64,000 bases of DNA from Sedimenticola thiotaurini (GCF_001007875.1 NZ_CP011412.1:186001-250000), one strand, 5' to 3'; counted from the stretch's first letter, positions 46,312 to 55,737 are shown. Translations and numbers: made by a program. Notes: generated by a model from the letters alone, not told the origin.

Positions 46312-47868
46312 ATGAAAAGAACCTCCTCACTGTTATGCGGCGCGCTACTCGCTCTTGGACTGGCTGCAGGGTCCCAGGCGGCTACGCTGAAAATGGCTTA
46401 CGACGCCGATCCGGTATCTCTCGATCCCCATGAGCAGCTTTCGGGCGGTACCCTGCAACTGTCACACATGGTGATGGATCCACTGGTCCGCTGGACCCAG
46501 GATCTGACCTTTGAACCGCGCCTGGCGGAGAGCTGGGAACGGATTGATGAGAAAACCGTCCGATTCAAACTGCGCGAGGGGGTCAAGTTCCACTCCGGCA
46601 ACCAATTGACCACCCAGGATGTGCAGTGGACTTTTAACCGGCTCAAGAGCAGTCCGGACTTCAAGGCGATCTTCGAACCGTTTGATAAGGTCAATATTAT
46701 CGATGACTATACCTTCGATCTGACCACCAAGAGCGCCTATCCCCTGGTGCTGCACAGCGCCACCTATATCTTCCCGATGGACTCCAAGTTCTACAGCGGC
46801 ACCGATGAGAACGGTGAACCCAAGGACCGGCTGGTAAAACATGCCGGTACCTATGCAGCGACCCATGTCTCCGGTACCGGGCCTTTCCGGGTGGCCAGTC
46901 GGGAGCAGGGTGTCCGGGTGGAGTTTGAGCGTTTTGCCGATTACTGGGACAAGAATTCAAAAGGCAACGTGGACAAGATTGTCTTTACCCCGATCAAAGA
47001 GGCCCCCACCCGGGTGGCGGCCCTGCTGTCGGGTGATGTGGACTTTATCGCCCCGGTGCCCCCCAACGACCATAAACGGATCCAGGGCAATGACAAGGTC
47101 AACCTGGTTACCCTCGGTGGTACCCGGGTGATCACCTTCCAGCTCAACCAGCAACGGCGTGAAGAGTTCAAGGATGTGCGGGTCCGCCAGGCGATTGTGC
47201 ATGCGGTGAATAATGCCGGCATCGTGAAGAAGATCATGAAGGGCTTTGCCACCGTAGCGGCGCAGCAGAGTCCGGCGGGTTATCTGGGCCACAAGGAGAG
47301 CCTGAAACCCCGTTTTGATCTGAAGAAGGCCCGCCAACTGATGAAGGAGGCCGGTTACGAGAAGGGTTTCAGCGTCACCATGATGGCACCCAATAACCGC
47401 TACGTGAACGATGAAAAGATCGCCCAGGCGGTCGCCTCGATGCTGGCCAAGATCAATATCAAGGTGGATCTGAAGACCCTGCCGAAGGCGCAGTACTGGC
47501 CCGAGTTTGACGCCCGCTCCGCGGATATCATGATGATCGGCTGGCATTCGGATACCGAGGATTCGGCCAACTTCAGCGAGTTCCTTGTCATGTGCCCCAA
47601 TGAGGAGACCGGCAAGGGTCAGTACAACAGCGGCAACTATTGCAATCCTAAGGTTGATGAGTTGGTTAACCGCAGCGCAAGTGAAACCGACCCGGCAAAG
47701 CGTAAGGCGATGCTGCAGGAGGTGGAGCAGATTCTCTATGATGACGCCGCCTTTGTCCCGCTGCATTGGCAGAACCTGGCCTGGGCTGCCGCCAGGAATG
47801 TCGATATCGCTCCTATCGTCAATGTGCAGAACTTCCCCTACCTGGGCGACCTGGTGATCAAGGAGTAG
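46312..47868 (+). CDS. dppA: Peptide ABC transporter substrate-binding protein (DppA-like)
   Basis: A periplasmic SBP_bac_5-family protein of 518 aa with signal peptide (LLCGALLALGLAAGSQA). Landmarks: MAYDADPVSLDPHEQLSGG, LAESWERIDEKTVRFKLR, VPPNDHKRIQ and DIMMIGWHSDTED. The family binds di-/oligopeptides, though some members carry other solutes such as opines or glutathione. It heads a five-gene operon with permeases and ATPases. ATG 46312 is preceded by a GGGATATTGAGC region with a weak ribosome site; the upstream in-frame start (46210) is non-coding. Confidence 0.93.
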   Translation: MKRTSSLLCGALLALGLAAGSQAATLKMAYDADPVSLDPHEQLSGGTLQLSHMVMDPLVRWTQDLTFEPRLAESWERIDEKTVRFKLREGVKFHSGNQLTTQDVQWTFNRLKSSPDFKAIFEPFDKVNIIDDYTFDLTTKSAYPLVLHSATYIFPMDSKFYSGTDENGEPKDRLVKHAGTYAATHVSGTGPFRVASREQGVRVEFERFADYWDKNSKGNVDKIVFTPIKEAPTRVAALLSGDVDFIAPVPPNDHKRIQGNDKVNLVTLGGTRVITFQLNQQRREEFKDVRVRQAIVHAVNNAGIVKKIMKGFATVAAQQSPAGYLGHKESLKPRFDLKKARQLMKEAGYEKGFSVTMMAPNNRYVNDEKIAQAVASMLAKINIKVDLKTLPKAQYWPEFDARSADIMMIGWHSDTEDSANFSEFLVMCPNEETGKGQYNSGNYCNPKVDELVNRSASETDPAKRKAMLQEVEQILYDDAAFVPLHWQNLAWAAARNVDIAPIVNVQNFPYLGDLVIKE

Positions 47869-47887
47869 GGACTGCCGGGTGGATGAT

Positions 47888-47929
47888 TGCAGTGCCGGTG
47901 ATGCCGCTGAATGGGCCACCGGCACTGCA
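47888..47929 (+). repeat. Perfect 13-bp hairpin between dppA and dppB
   Basis: TGCAGTGCCGGTG (47888-47900) and CACCGGCACTGCA (47917-47929) with a 16-nt loop, 20 nt after dppA stops. Such intercistronic stems commonly stabilise the binding-protein mRNA or lower read-through into the permease genes. No U-tract follows, consistent with partial rather than full termination. Confidence 0.55.
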
Positions 47930-48064
47930 TCAGTCCGGACTGATCCCTGAGTTGCTGACCTCCGGATGGGGGCGTTGGGGTCCGGTAAAACAACCCATAC
48001 GCCCGATGTCATAACGGTTGTACAACCCCTGTCTGAGTGACACTAGCCGAGAGTTATCCAGATC

Positions 48065-49045
48065 ATGCTTGCGTTTTTGATAAGACGCCTGTTCCAGGCG
48101 ATGGTTGTCATGTTTGTGATCAGCCTGCTCAGCTTCTCCATCCAGGACAACCTGGGTGATCCCCTGCGGGAGCTGGTCGGGCAGTCGGTATCGGAGGAGC
48201 AGCGCCAGGTGCTGCGGGACGAGTTGGGACTGAATGACCCGTTCATCACCCAGTACCTGCGCTTCGCTGGCAAGGCGCTGCAGGGCGACCTGGGCACCTC
48301 CTACTTTTTCAAGGAACCGGCCCTGCAGGTGATCCTGAAGAAACTGCCGGCGACCCTGGAGCTGGTGTTCGGGGCCACCCTGATTATTATCTTCTTTTCA
48401 GTGCCGATCGGTGTCTACGCGGCTATCAAGCCGGAAAGCTGGTTTTCCAAATGCGCCATGGGGTTAAGTATCGTCGGCATATCGATCCCGGTGTTTCTCA
48501 CCGCCATCCTGGCGATCTATCTGTTCTCTGTTGAGCTGGCCTGGCTGCCTTCGTTCGGGCGTGGCGTCACCGAGCATGTGTTCGGTAGCTGGGAGACCGG
48601 CTTTCTGAATGCGGACGGCCTGCTGCACCTGCTACTGCCCTGTGTCTCCCTGGCCTCGATCATGCTGCCCCTGTTTGTGCGCCTGATTCGGGCCGAGATG
48701 ATGGAGATCCTGCAGTCCGAATATGTCAAGTATGCCTGGGCCAAGGGGCTGTCACCGATGCGGATCTGGTTTGTCCATGCGCTGAAAAACACCATGCTGC
48801 CGGTGATTACCGTCGGTGGTGTGCAGATCGGCACCATGGTGGCCTACACCATCCTGACCGAGACGGTTTTCCAGTGGCCGGGAATGGGTTTTCTGTTTCT
48901 GGAGGCGGTGAACCGGGTAGATACGCCGCTGATCGTCGCCTACCTGATCGTGGTGGGAGCGATTTTTGTTATCACCAATACGGTTGTTGACCTGATCTAC
49001 GGCCTGGTTAATCCCACCGTCAAACTGGCCGGGAGGGCATCATGA
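48065..49045 (+). CDS. dppB: Peptide ABC transporter permease DppB
   Basis: A 326-aa inner-membrane permease with six transmembrane segments. The BPD_transp_1 coupling loop EYVKYAWAKGLSPMRIWFVHALKN (quoted in part) contacts the ATPases; the N-terminal LAFLIRRLFQAMVVMFVISLLS is the typical DppB start. It ends 4 bp inside dppC (overlap ATGA), so the pair is translationally coupled. Confidence 0.94.
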   Translation: MLAFLIRRLFQAMVVMFVISLLSFSIQDNLGDPLRELVGQSVSEEQRQVLRDELGLNDPFITQYLRFAGKALQGDLGTSYFFKEPALQVILKKLPATLELVFGATLIIIFFSVPIGVYAAIKPESWFSKCAMGLSIVGISIPVFLTAILAIYLFSVELAWLPSFGRGVTEHVFGSWETGFLNADGLLHLLLPCVSLASIMLPLFVRLIRAEMMEILQSEYVKYAWAKGLSPMRIWFVHALKNTMLPVITVGGVQIGTMVAYTILTETVFQWPGMGFLFLEAVNRVDTPLIVAYLIVVGAIFVITNTVVDLIYGLVNPTVKLAGRAS

Positions 49046-50001
49046 ACGACACAGCCGCTCCCACCACTGTGAATGAAGCGGAATACAGCCGCTGGCAGCG
49101 CTTCAAGCGCAGCCATCTCTATCACAGCTTCGTCAATGACCGGGTGGCGATGGTCAGTCTGCTGATCTTCCTGCTCTACGCGGTCGCCGCCCTGCTGGCG
49201 CCGCTGATTGCACCCTACGATCCCTACGATCCGGCCATGATCGATATCATGGATTCGGAAATTCCACCCAGCTGGCAGGAGGAGGCGGATGAGCGTTTTC
49301 TGCTGGGTACCGATGCCCAGGGCAGGGACATGCTCAGCACCATGCTGTACGGCACCCGTATCTCCCTGCTGATCGGTGTCTGTGCGGTGATCCTGCAGTG
49401 TCTGCTGGGTGTGCTGGTGGGCCTGACCGCCGGTTATTTCGGCGGCCGGGTGGACAGCTTCCTGATGCGGCTGGCGGATATCCAGCTCAGCTTCTCCACC
49501 CTGATGGTGGCTATCGTGGTGCTGGCGGTGTTTCAGGCCGCCTTCGGTGCCGAGCTTTATGCCGAGCTGGCGATCTTCATGCTGATCCTGGTGATCGGTA
49601 TTGCGGAGTGGCCCCAGTATGCGCGAACCGTTCGCGCCTCCGTGCTGGCGGAGAAACACAAGGAGTATGTGGATGCGGCCCGGGTGATGGGCTTTACCAG
49701 CCGGCGCATCATGTGGGGACATATCCTGCCCAACACTCTGTCGCCGCTGCTGGTGATCTCCACCGTGCAGGTGGCCAACGCCATTATCAGCGAGGCGTCG
49801 CTGTCGTTCCTGGGGCTTGGCATGCCGGTCTCCCAGCCATCCCTGGGCTCCCTGATCTCAAGTGGCTTCGAGTACATCTTCAGCGGCTCCTGGTGGATTA
49901 CCGTGATACCCGGTTTTGTGCTGGTGATCCTGGTGCTGGTGATGAACCTGCTGGGCGACTGGCTGCGGGATGTGCTGAATCCGAAACTCTACAAGGGCTA
50001 G
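49042..50001 (+). CDS. dppC: Peptide ABC transporter permease DppC
   Basis: The second permease, 319 aa, with the OppC-type N-terminal cytosolic stretch and first TM (VSLLIFLLYAVAALLAPLIA). The family signature LLGTDAQGRDMLSTMLYGTR is present, and the coupling loop is KEYVDAARVMGFTSRRI. It ends 4 bp before dppD. With DppB it forms the membrane channel. Confidence 0.94.
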   Translation: MNDTAAPTTVNEAEYSRWQRFKRSHLYHSFVNDRVAMVSLLIFLLYAVAALLAPLIAPYDPYDPAMIDIMDSEIPPSWQEEADERFLLGTDAQGRDMLSTMLYGTRISLLIGVCAVILQCLLGVLVGLTAGYFGGRVDSFLMRLADIQLSFSTLMVAIVVLAVFQAAFGAELYAELAIFMLILVIGIAEWPQYARTVRASVLAEKHKEYVDAARVMGFTSRRIMWGHILPNTLSPLLVISTVQVANAIISEASLSFLGLGMPVSQPSLGSLISSGFEYIFSGSWWITVIPGFVLVILVLVMNLLGDWLRDVLNPKLYKG

Positions 50002-50005
50002 ACCG

Positions 50006-50992
50006 ATGTCTTTTCTGCAAGTGAACCATCTGGAAGTGACTTTCGGCCTGCGTAACGGGGCGGTCAAGGCGCTGCGGGATATCAGTTTCTCCCTGGAGCG
50101 GGGCGAACGGATCGGTATCGTGGGAGAGAGCGGCGCTGGCAAATCGGTGGCCGCCTTCGCGGTGATCAACCTGCTCAGTCGGCCCGGCTATATCTCGGCT
50201 GGTGAGGTGCTGTTTGAGGGTCGGGATCTGGCGCAACTCTCGCCCCGTGAGATGCGCTCCATCCGCGGCAACCGCATCGCCATGATTTTCCAGGATCCCA
50301 TGATGACCCTCAATCCGGTGCTCACCATCAGCCAGCAGATGGTGGAGTGTCTCCAGGCGCATCGAAACATCTCCCGCCGGGATGCCCGCGCCATTGCGGT
50401 GGAGAAGCTCAAGCAGGTGCAGATCCCGTCGCCGGAAAAACGGCTCGATCAGTATCCCCATGAACTCTCCGGCGGCATGCGCCAACGGATCATCATCGCC
50501 ATTGCCCTACTGATGGATCCGGCCCTGATTATCGCCGATGAGCCGACCACGGCGCTGGATGTGACCATTCAGGCCGAGATCATGGAACTGCTGCTGGAGT
50601 TGTGCGCCTCCAATAACGTGGGCCTGATGCTGATCACCCATGACCTGGGAATTGTCTCCCAGGTGACCGAGCGGGCCATCGTCATGTATGCGGGACGCAT
50701 TATTGAGACCGGGCCGACCAAGGAGATCATCAATGACGGGCAGCACCCCTACACCCAGGGCCTGATCAATGCACTGCCCCAGCAGACCGTACCCGGCCAT
50801 CGGCTGAATCAGATACCGGGATCCATGCCGTCGCTTCAGGATATTCCGGCCGGCTGTGCCTTCAACCCACGCTGTGATTTTGTGATGGATATCTGCAAGT
50901 CGGAGATCCCCGGCTTCACCCGTTCCGGCGGCTGCTCGGTGGCCTGCCACATGGTTCAGGCAATGGTGGAATCCGCCCGGCAGGAGATATAA
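50006..50992 (+). CDS. dppD: Peptide ABC transporter ATPase DppD
   Basis: A 328-aa ATPase. Walker A GESGAGKS, signature LSGGMRQR, Walker [13 protein letters not shown], switch H in LITHDLG. The C-terminal oligopeptide-transporter extension carries the Cys pattern [14 protein letters not shown]...CSVACH, which in DppD/OppD holds an iron-sulfur cluster or metal in some homologues. It abuts dppF without a gap. Confidence 0.95.
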   Translation: MSFLQVNHLEVTFGLRNGAVKALRDISFSLERGERIGIVGESGAGKSVAAFAVINLLSRPGYISAGEVLFEGRDLAQLSPREMRSIRGNRIAMIFQDPMMTLNPVLTISQQMVECLQAHRNISRRDARAIAVEKLKQVQIPSPEKRLDQYPHELSGGMRQRIIIAIALLMDPALIIADEPTTALDVTIQAEIMELLLELCASNNVGLMLITHDLGIVSQVTERAIVMYAGRIIETGPTKEIINDGQHPYTQGLINALPQQTVPGHRLNQIPGSMPSLQDIPAGCAFNPRCDFVMDICKSEIPGFTRSGGCSVACHMVQAMVESARQEI

Positions 50993-52060
50993 ATGGCAAA
51001 GAGCTGGCAGACATTGCAACAGGAGGCCCGGGCCGCCGACGCGGTGGGTATCGGGGAGTCCCTGATCACGGTACGCGGACTCTACAAACGGTTTGATATG
51101 TCCGGTGACCTGCTCGACCAGTTCCACTTCAGCGGTGGCAGGCTGCAGCGGAAACGGGAGTTTGTACACGCCATCAACGGCGTCAATCTGGATGTCCGCA
51201 AAGGGGAGGCGCTCTGCGTAGTGGGGGAGAGCGGCTGTGGCAAATCCACCGTGGCGCGGGTGGTCATGGGGCTGTTAAAGCCCTCCGCCGGCGAGGTGGT
51301 GTACCGGGGCGAACGGATCGACAATCTGAGTGACCGGGCCATGCTGCCTTACCGGCGTAAACTGCAGATGATTTTCCAGAATCCCTACGCTTCACTCAAT
51401 CCCCGAAAAACCATCACCCAGGCATTGGAAGAGCCGCTGCGTTTCCATTTTCCCCACTATTCCGCCGCCGAAGTACGTGAACGGGTGGCGGAGGTGATGG
51501 ATTCGGTCGGTGTGGATCACGGCTGGGGCGTGCGCTATCCGCACGAGTTTTCCGGTGGTCAGCGGCAGCGCATCTCCATCGCCCGGGCACTGATCCTGGA
51601 TCCGGAGTTTATCGTCGCCGACGAGCCGATCTCGGCCCTGGATGTGTCGATCCAGGCCCAGGTGCTGAACCTGATGATGGAGGCCCAGGAGCGCCGTGAT
51701 CTCACCTATCTGTTCATTACCCATGATCTGGCGGTGGTGGAGCACTTCGGTACCCGGGTGGCGGTTATGTACCTGGGAACGGTGTGCGAACTGGCGCCAA
51801 CCCGACGACTGTTTGACTCCCCCAAGCACCCCTATACCCAGGCGCTGCTGAGCGCCATCCCCAGGCTGCAGGATAACCAGCCGCCCCATATCAAGCTGCA
51901 TGGGGAAGTCCCCACGCCGGTCAACCTGCCCCCGGGCTGTGTCTTCCACGGACGTTGCCCCTATGCCAATGAGCGCTGTCGGCGGGAGATACCGCAACTG
52001 ATCTGGCACGATGACGGCAGCCAGGTGGCCTGCCACGGTGTGGAGGAGGGGCGTCTGTAG
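50993..52060 (+). CDS. dppF: Peptide ABC transporter ATPase DppF
   Basis: A 355-aa ATPase partner of DppD. Walker A GESGCGKS, signature FSGGQRQR, Walker B FIVADEPISALD, switch LFITHDLAVV. The N-terminal region is about 40 residues longer than usual (up to FVHAINGVNLDVRKGE), with an insert around MSGDLLDQFHFSGGRLQRKRE. The C-terminal CVFHGRCPYANERC resembles the Cys motif of DppD. It is the last gene of the operon and converges with the CcdA-like gene. Confidence 0.95.
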   Translation: MAKSWQTLQQEARAADAVGIGESLITVRGLYKRFDMSGDLLDQFHFSGGRLQRKREFVHAINGVNLDVRKGEALCVVGESGCGKSTVARVVMGLLKPSAGEVVYRGERIDNLSDRAMLPYRRKLQMIFQNPYASLNPRKTITQALEEPLRFHFPHYSAAEVRERVAEVMDSVGVDHGWGVRYPHEFSGGQRQRISIARALILDPEFIVADEPISALDVSIQAQVLNLMMEAQERRDLTYLFITHDLAVVEHFGTRVAVMYLGTVCELAPTRRLFDSPKHPYTQALLSAIPRLQDNQPPHIKLHGEVPTPVNLPPGCVFHGRCPYANERCRREIPQLIWHDDGSQVACHGVEEGRL

Positions 52061-52077
52061 CTGCCTGCCGGGAGTAA

Positions 52078-52148
52078 ATGGTCGCTCTGTCCTGTCGAGA
52101 GGTAGCCCTGCGGCCGATCTTTCGCCTTGCCGACAGATGGTCGCTCTG
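52078..52148. repeat. Imperfect direct repeat in the dppF/CcdA convergent gap
   Basis: ATGGTCGCTCTG occurs at 52078-52089 and again at 52137-52148, and each copy is followed within a few bases by CCTGTCGA. The two copies, about 60 bp apart, look like an imperfect tandem duplication between two converging genes. No function is evident. Confidence 0.5.
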
Positions 52149-52171
52149 CTACAGCCTGTCGAATCGCTGAA

Positions 52172-52858
52172 TCAGGCGCTGACTACCAGCGTGCCGGCTC
52201 CAAGCAGTAACAGAGCGCCGCAGATCGAGCGGCCCCAGGCAAAACTGCCAAGACCGTTCAGCCAACGCTGTACCCGATCCAGGGAACCGGCAGCCAGTAA
52301 TATGCCGGCGCAGTGGCCGATTCCAAACAGTATCAGCAGGAGCGCCGGTAGGGCCAGCCCCGCAGACGCCTGCATCCAGGCCACTCCCAGCAAGGGGGCG
52401 ATCCAGGCGAAGGCACAGGGTCCCAGGGCAAGGCCGAAGAGCATACCAAGAACCAGGGCGGTCCAGGCGCCCCGGGAGGTCACTTGGGGTAATCCGCGGC
52501 CGCTGGGCATCGGCAACCACTCCAGCAGATAGAGACCGGTAACCAGGCAGATCAGCGCCACCAGGTAGTTGCTGGAGATACCCAGGTCGCCGGCAACCCG
52601 TCCCAGCAATAGCGTGACCACGCCCAGCGGTATCAGGCTAAGCAGGCTGCCGAGGGCAAAGGCGAGAATCACCCGTACGCGCCTGTCGGGAGCTGGGGTG
52701 TTGTCGCTAATGGAGAGATAACCCACCACCAGGGGGATCCCTGCCAGGTGGCAGGGACTCAGCCAGATACTGGCAAACCCCCATCCCATGGCCGCCAGGG
52801 CCGCAATCCAGCCGCTACCGGAGAGTGCGTCGGACAGCGGTGCCAACAGCTCCATCAT
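52172..52858 (-). CDS. CcdA/DsbD-like thiol-transfer membrane protein
   Basis: A 228-aa polytopic protein of about six transmembrane segments. It carries the paired Cys motifs of the CcdA fold, SPCHLAGIPLVVGYLS in the first half and GPCAFAWIAPLLG in the second, which relay electrons from cytoplasmic thioredoxin across the membrane. Here the first motif (SPCH rather than SPCV) is of the type seen in shorter CcdA homologues. Its ATG overlaps the upstream thioredoxin-like gene by 4 bp, so the two form a redox pair for periplasmic thiols, possibly haem ligation. Confidence 0.88.
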   Translation of the reverse strand: MMELLAPLSDALSGSGWIAALAAMGWGFASIWLSPCHLAGIPLVVGYLSISDNTPAPDRRVRVILAFALGSLLSLIPLGVVTLLLGRVAGDLGISSNYLVALICLVTGLYLLEWLPMPSGRGLPQVTSRGAWTALVLGMLFGLALGPCAFAWIAPLLGVAWMQASAGLALPALLLILFGIGHCAGILLAAGSLDRVQRWLNGLGSFAWGRSICGALLLLGAGTLVVSA

Positions 52859-53316
52859 GACTCATCACCGACTGACTCCAGGGGCACTCCCCGGGTGGTG
52901 AAAACTTCCACAATCGCCCGCGCTGAAAGGACGCCCATATGCCGGTAGAGTTCCTGACCGGCGTCATCCAGGAACACCTGGGTGGGAATGGCCATGATCT
53001 TCCACTGACGGGTTAAATCGCTTTGTTCCAGGATATTTACCCGAATGATCCGCAGACGCTCGCCATGGGTTGCGTCCAACTCATCCAGTATCCGGTGCAT
53101 GGTCCTGCAACTGGCACAGCTGTTCATGCCGAACTCCACCAGGGTGGGGCGGCCGTCGCCGACAATGGATGGGAGAGTAACCTCTGTGCTTTGAGGTGGC
53201 GTTTCGCTGTTCATCCACTGATACAGGGCCAGGCCGACAAGGGCGAGGAGCAGGGCCGCCAGGGGCAACAGGTATTGGCTTAAGGATTTCATGGTGGCGG
53301 GTTCGGTTGCAGGCAT
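52855..53316 (-). CDS. Membrane-anchored periplasmic thioredoxin-like protein
   Basis: A 153-aa protein with an N-terminal membrane anchor (YLLPLAALLLALVGLALYQW) and a thioredoxin fold. The active site is CASC (in GMNSCASCRTMH) and the cis-Pro is in MAIPTQVFLDDAGQE. It would receive electrons from the coupled CcdA-like protein. ATG 53316 has GGGGGA at a good distance; an internal ATG (53292) lacks a ribosome site. No further disulfide or cytochrome maturation gene is adjacent. Confidence 0.9.
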   Translation of the reverse strand: MPATEPATMKSLSQYLLPLAALLLALVGLALYQWMNSETPPQSTEVTLPSIVGDGRPTLVEFGMNSCASCRTMHRILDELDATHGERLRIIRVNILEQSDLTRQWKIMAIPTQVFLDDAGQELYRHMGVLSARAIVEVFTTRGVPLESVGDES

Positions 53317-53715
53317 GGTCAGGCATCCCCCTTTTCATTGGAACGGGCTCGACCGGGGTTATGGTGCAGTCTTGAATAGCGCTGTGTCATCTGGGTAGAC
53401 TCCGTCTCTTGTTGCGTAGGCATCGGCTGGCTTATCTGCGAGTTAGGGAACCAGTCCACTCTGGGTGCTGATAGACATTAATCTGCCTACCAGATAGTTA
53501 AGACGGAGCAGGGATAAAAAGGATGCAGTGTTGGTGGGAATTTTGTTGTTCCTCTGCTGAATTGGCAGGCGTCGGGCAGCGGGGCTGGCTGATCAGTGGG
53601 CCCCTGGAAGGGCCGTTTTGACCCATAGAGACACGATTCCAATTTCCGTGAAAGTCTATCGGGCAGTAATGGGTTAAACTATGCGAAGTTTGATGACGGC
53701 GGAAACGATCCTGCG
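53317..53715. other. 400-bp divergent intergenic region
   Basis: The gap between the thioredoxin gene (leftward) and the HypT-like regulator (rightward) shows no gene-like frame before 53716. It contains a short GGGCCCCTGGAAGGGCC hairpin followed by GTTTT (about 53609-53630, plus strand) and an AT-richer stretch around 53500-53540. Promoters for both flanking units must lie here, but no convincing -35/-10 pair could be fixed by eye. Confidence 0.4.
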
Positions 53716-53811
53716 ATGCCTTACCTTCCTTACCAGATGACTCTCGTCAACGCGGATGGGCCGGGCCATTCGGCGGGCCTGGTGGGCGCACGCCATGGAG
53801 CGGCGCACTGA
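53716..53811 (+). CDS. Possible 31-codon leader ORF coupled to the HypT-like gene
   Basis: ATG at 53716 opens 31 codons (starting MPYLPYQMTLVNADG, ending ARHGAAH). They end in TGA whose last base is the A of the regulator's ATG (TGATG). The upstream ribosome site is weak. It is too short for family recognition. The exact stop-start overlap suggests translational coupling, although chance is possible. Confidence 0.35.
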   Translation: MPYLPYQMTLVNADGPGHSAGLVGARHGAAH

Positions 53812-54767
53812 TGGAGATTCGCTGGCTGGAGGATTTTCTTGCGCTGGCCCGGACCCGCCACTTCTCCCGTGCTGCGGAACAACAGAACATCTCCCAACCC
53901 GCCTTCAGCCGGCGTATCAAGATGCTGGAGGAGGAGATGGGGGTGGTACTGGTGGACCGGGAGACCCTGCCGCTCTCCCTGACGCCCGCCGGGCAGGTGT
54001 TTCTGGAGGCGTCAGAGAAGATCACCCGCACTCTTCGGGAGACCCGGGAGACCTGCCAGGAGATGATCCAGAGCGAAGCCAACAAGCTCCGTTTCGCCAC
54101 CCATCAGACCCTCTATCTGAGCTTTTTCCGTAACTGGGTTGAATCGCTCAACAGCGATGTGGACCTGGGGGTCAATCTCAAGTCCACCGCCTGGCCGGGC
54201 CGGCTGCTGGTGCAGGCTCTGGAGCGGGGTGAGTGCGATCTGATCCTCTGCTATTGGTCTCCTGATATCGACTTCCTGGAGGTGCTCGACCGGCCCGAAT
54301 ATGAGTACCAGGTGGTGTCTGCCGATACCCTGCTGCCGGTGACCGCCCTGAACCGCCACGGCCAGCCGAAATTTCTCCTGCCCGGCAGTGACGCGGCCCC
54401 ATTGCCCTATATCGGCTACAGTGAACAGACCTTTCTGCAGCGGGTGTTGTCCGCCGGCTTCCGCGCCCGGCCCGGTCTGCCCCACCTGCTCAACGTAAAT
54501 GAGAACACCCAGGCGGTCAGCGTCAAGGCGATGGTGGCAGAGGGTTATGGCATCGGCTGGCTGCCGGCCCGCCTGCTGGCCAGCCAGGGCGCGCAGGGAC
54601 TGGTGCCTGCCGGGGATGAAACCTGGCATTATCCCATGGAGATCCGCATCTACCGTTCCAGGGAAAACCCACACCCCATGTTGCCTCGCTTCTGGGAGGA
54701 TGTGGCCCGCAGTCTGGCCACTTCCCAGGAGCTGCCGGTTCGCCATGCCGCCGGGTTGGAGCACTGA
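53811..54767 (+). CDS. LysR-type regulator resembling HypT (hypochlorite response)
   Basis: A 318-aa LysR-type protein. The N-terminal wHTH ETKWL-like start here reads EIRWLEDFLALARTRHFSRA, followed by NISQPAFSRRIKMLEEEMGV and the LPLSLTPAGQVFLE element, the spacing and wording of the HypT/YjiE branch. The effector domain (about 95-300) ends in RFWEDVARSL, similar to the HypT ending FWREL. HypT responds to HOCl through Met/Cys oxidation; whether this homologue does so is unknown. Its own ribosome site (GGAG) lies inside the end of the leader ORF. Confidence 0.82.
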   Translation: MEIRWLEDFLALARTRHFSRAAEQQNISQPAFSRRIKMLEEEMGVVLVDRETLPLSLTPAGQVFLEASEKITRTLRETRETCQEMIQSEANKLRFATHQTLYLSFFRNWVESLNSDVDLGVNLKSTAWPGRLLVQALERGECDLILCYWSPDIDFLEVLDRPEYEYQVVSADTLLPVTALNRHGQPKFLLPGSDAAPLPYIGYSEQTFLQRVLSAGFRARPGLPHLLNVNENTQAVSVKAMVAEGYGIGWLPARLLASQGAQGLVPAGDETWHYPMEIRIYRSRENPHPMLPRFWEDVARSLATSQELPVRHAAGLEH

Positions 54768-54774
54768 TCGCCGG

Positions 54775-55737
54775 TTACAGATTATTTCTCAGGCCCAGGG
54801 CGTCCGGATGGGGTTGCAGGTAGACCTGCCGGGCGATGTAGGGATCGGGATGGAGGCGGAAATAGTGCCGGAACAGGGTGATCGGCACCACCAGGGGTAT
54901 CTCACCCTGCCGGTAGCGTTCGATACTCTCCCCCAGTTCCTGTTTGTCACGACTGTCGATCTGGCGTTTCAGATAACCCATGATGTGTTGCAGCACATTG
55001 CTGTGGCCCTTGCGGTTGGCTGGTCGTCGCAGGGCGCTCATCAATTCGCTGAAATAGGCGCTGCTGGCGGATGCAACCGCCTCCCTGGGCAGGTTGGATA
55101 ACAGTCGGCCGAGGCGCTTGTAGGCCGCCTGGGAGTGGGCCATCACCAGGTACTTGTGTCGGGCGTGGAAGTCGATCAGTCCCGCTGCCGTAACTCCTGT
55201 CTGGATTAACCGCTGCCAGTCCCGGTAGACGTAGATCCGATTGATGAAGTTCTCCCGCAGGATCGGGTCATTCAACCGCCCTTCGTCCTCCACCGGTAGC
55301 TCGGGCAGGCGGCTCATCAGGGCGCGGGCAAAGATGCCGCTGCCCTGGCGCCGGGCCCTGCCCCCCGATTCCGGAAAGACCTTGACCCGCTTCATGCCAC
55401 AGCTGGGTGAATCTTTCTTGAGGATGTAGCCGCTGATGCCATCCAGCCCGGCCAGCGCCTGTTCCGAATAGGCTTGCAGCTGCGCTGTGACATCCAGCTC
55501 CGGCTGGTTGACCCCGACCACGCGGGGATTGTCCGCTTCACCCACCAGCTGTACCGCCGGTCGGGGCGTGGTCATGCCGCTGCCCACTTCCGGGCAGAGG
55601 GGGATAAAACGGAGGAAAGGGGCCAGTTGTTCGGTCACGAAACGGTCCTGTTTGTGGCCGCCGTCGTAGCGTACCTGTTCCCCCAGCAGACAGCTGCTGA
55701 TACCGATAGTGACCGGGCTGAAACGATCTGTTGTCAT
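54775..55737 (-). CDS. DUF523-DUF1722 (YbgA-like) fusion protein
   Basis: A 320-aa protein. The N-terminal DUF523 part (about 5-150) has conserved Cys: GISSCLLGEQVRYDGGHK, IPLCPEVGSGM and KKDSPSCGMKRVKVF. The C-terminal DUF1722 (about 190-310, FHARHKYLVMAHSQAAYKRLG) is the E. coli YbgA domain. The three Cys suggest metal or Fe-S binding; function is not established. YbgA is often found near photolyase genes, though here phrB is 53 kb away. ATG 55737 chosen. It follows the YfcH-like gene by 38 bp and is likely co-transcribed. Confidence 0.9.
   Translation of the reverse strand: MTTDRFSPVTIGISSCLLGEQVRYDGGHKQDRFVTEQLAPFLRFIPLCPEVGSGMTTPRPAVQLVGEADNPRVVGVNQPELDVTAQLQAYSEQALAGLDGISGYILKKDSPSCGMKRVKVFPESGGRARRQGSGIFARALMSRLPELPVEDEGRLNDPILRENFINRIYVYRDWQRLIQTGVTAAGLIDFHARHKYLVMAHSQAAYKRLGRLLSNLPREAVASASSAYFSELMSALRRPANRKGHSNVLQHIMGYLKRQIDSRDKQELGESIERYRQGEIPLVVPITLFRHYFRLHPDPYIARQVYLQPHPDALGLRNNL

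Noticed and set aside
53609-53630. Terminator-like hairpin GGGCCCCTGGAAGGGCC followed by GTTTT
   Set aside because: The stem is only about 5 bp and no gene ends upstream on the plus strand, so it is noted in the intergenic entry but not called.
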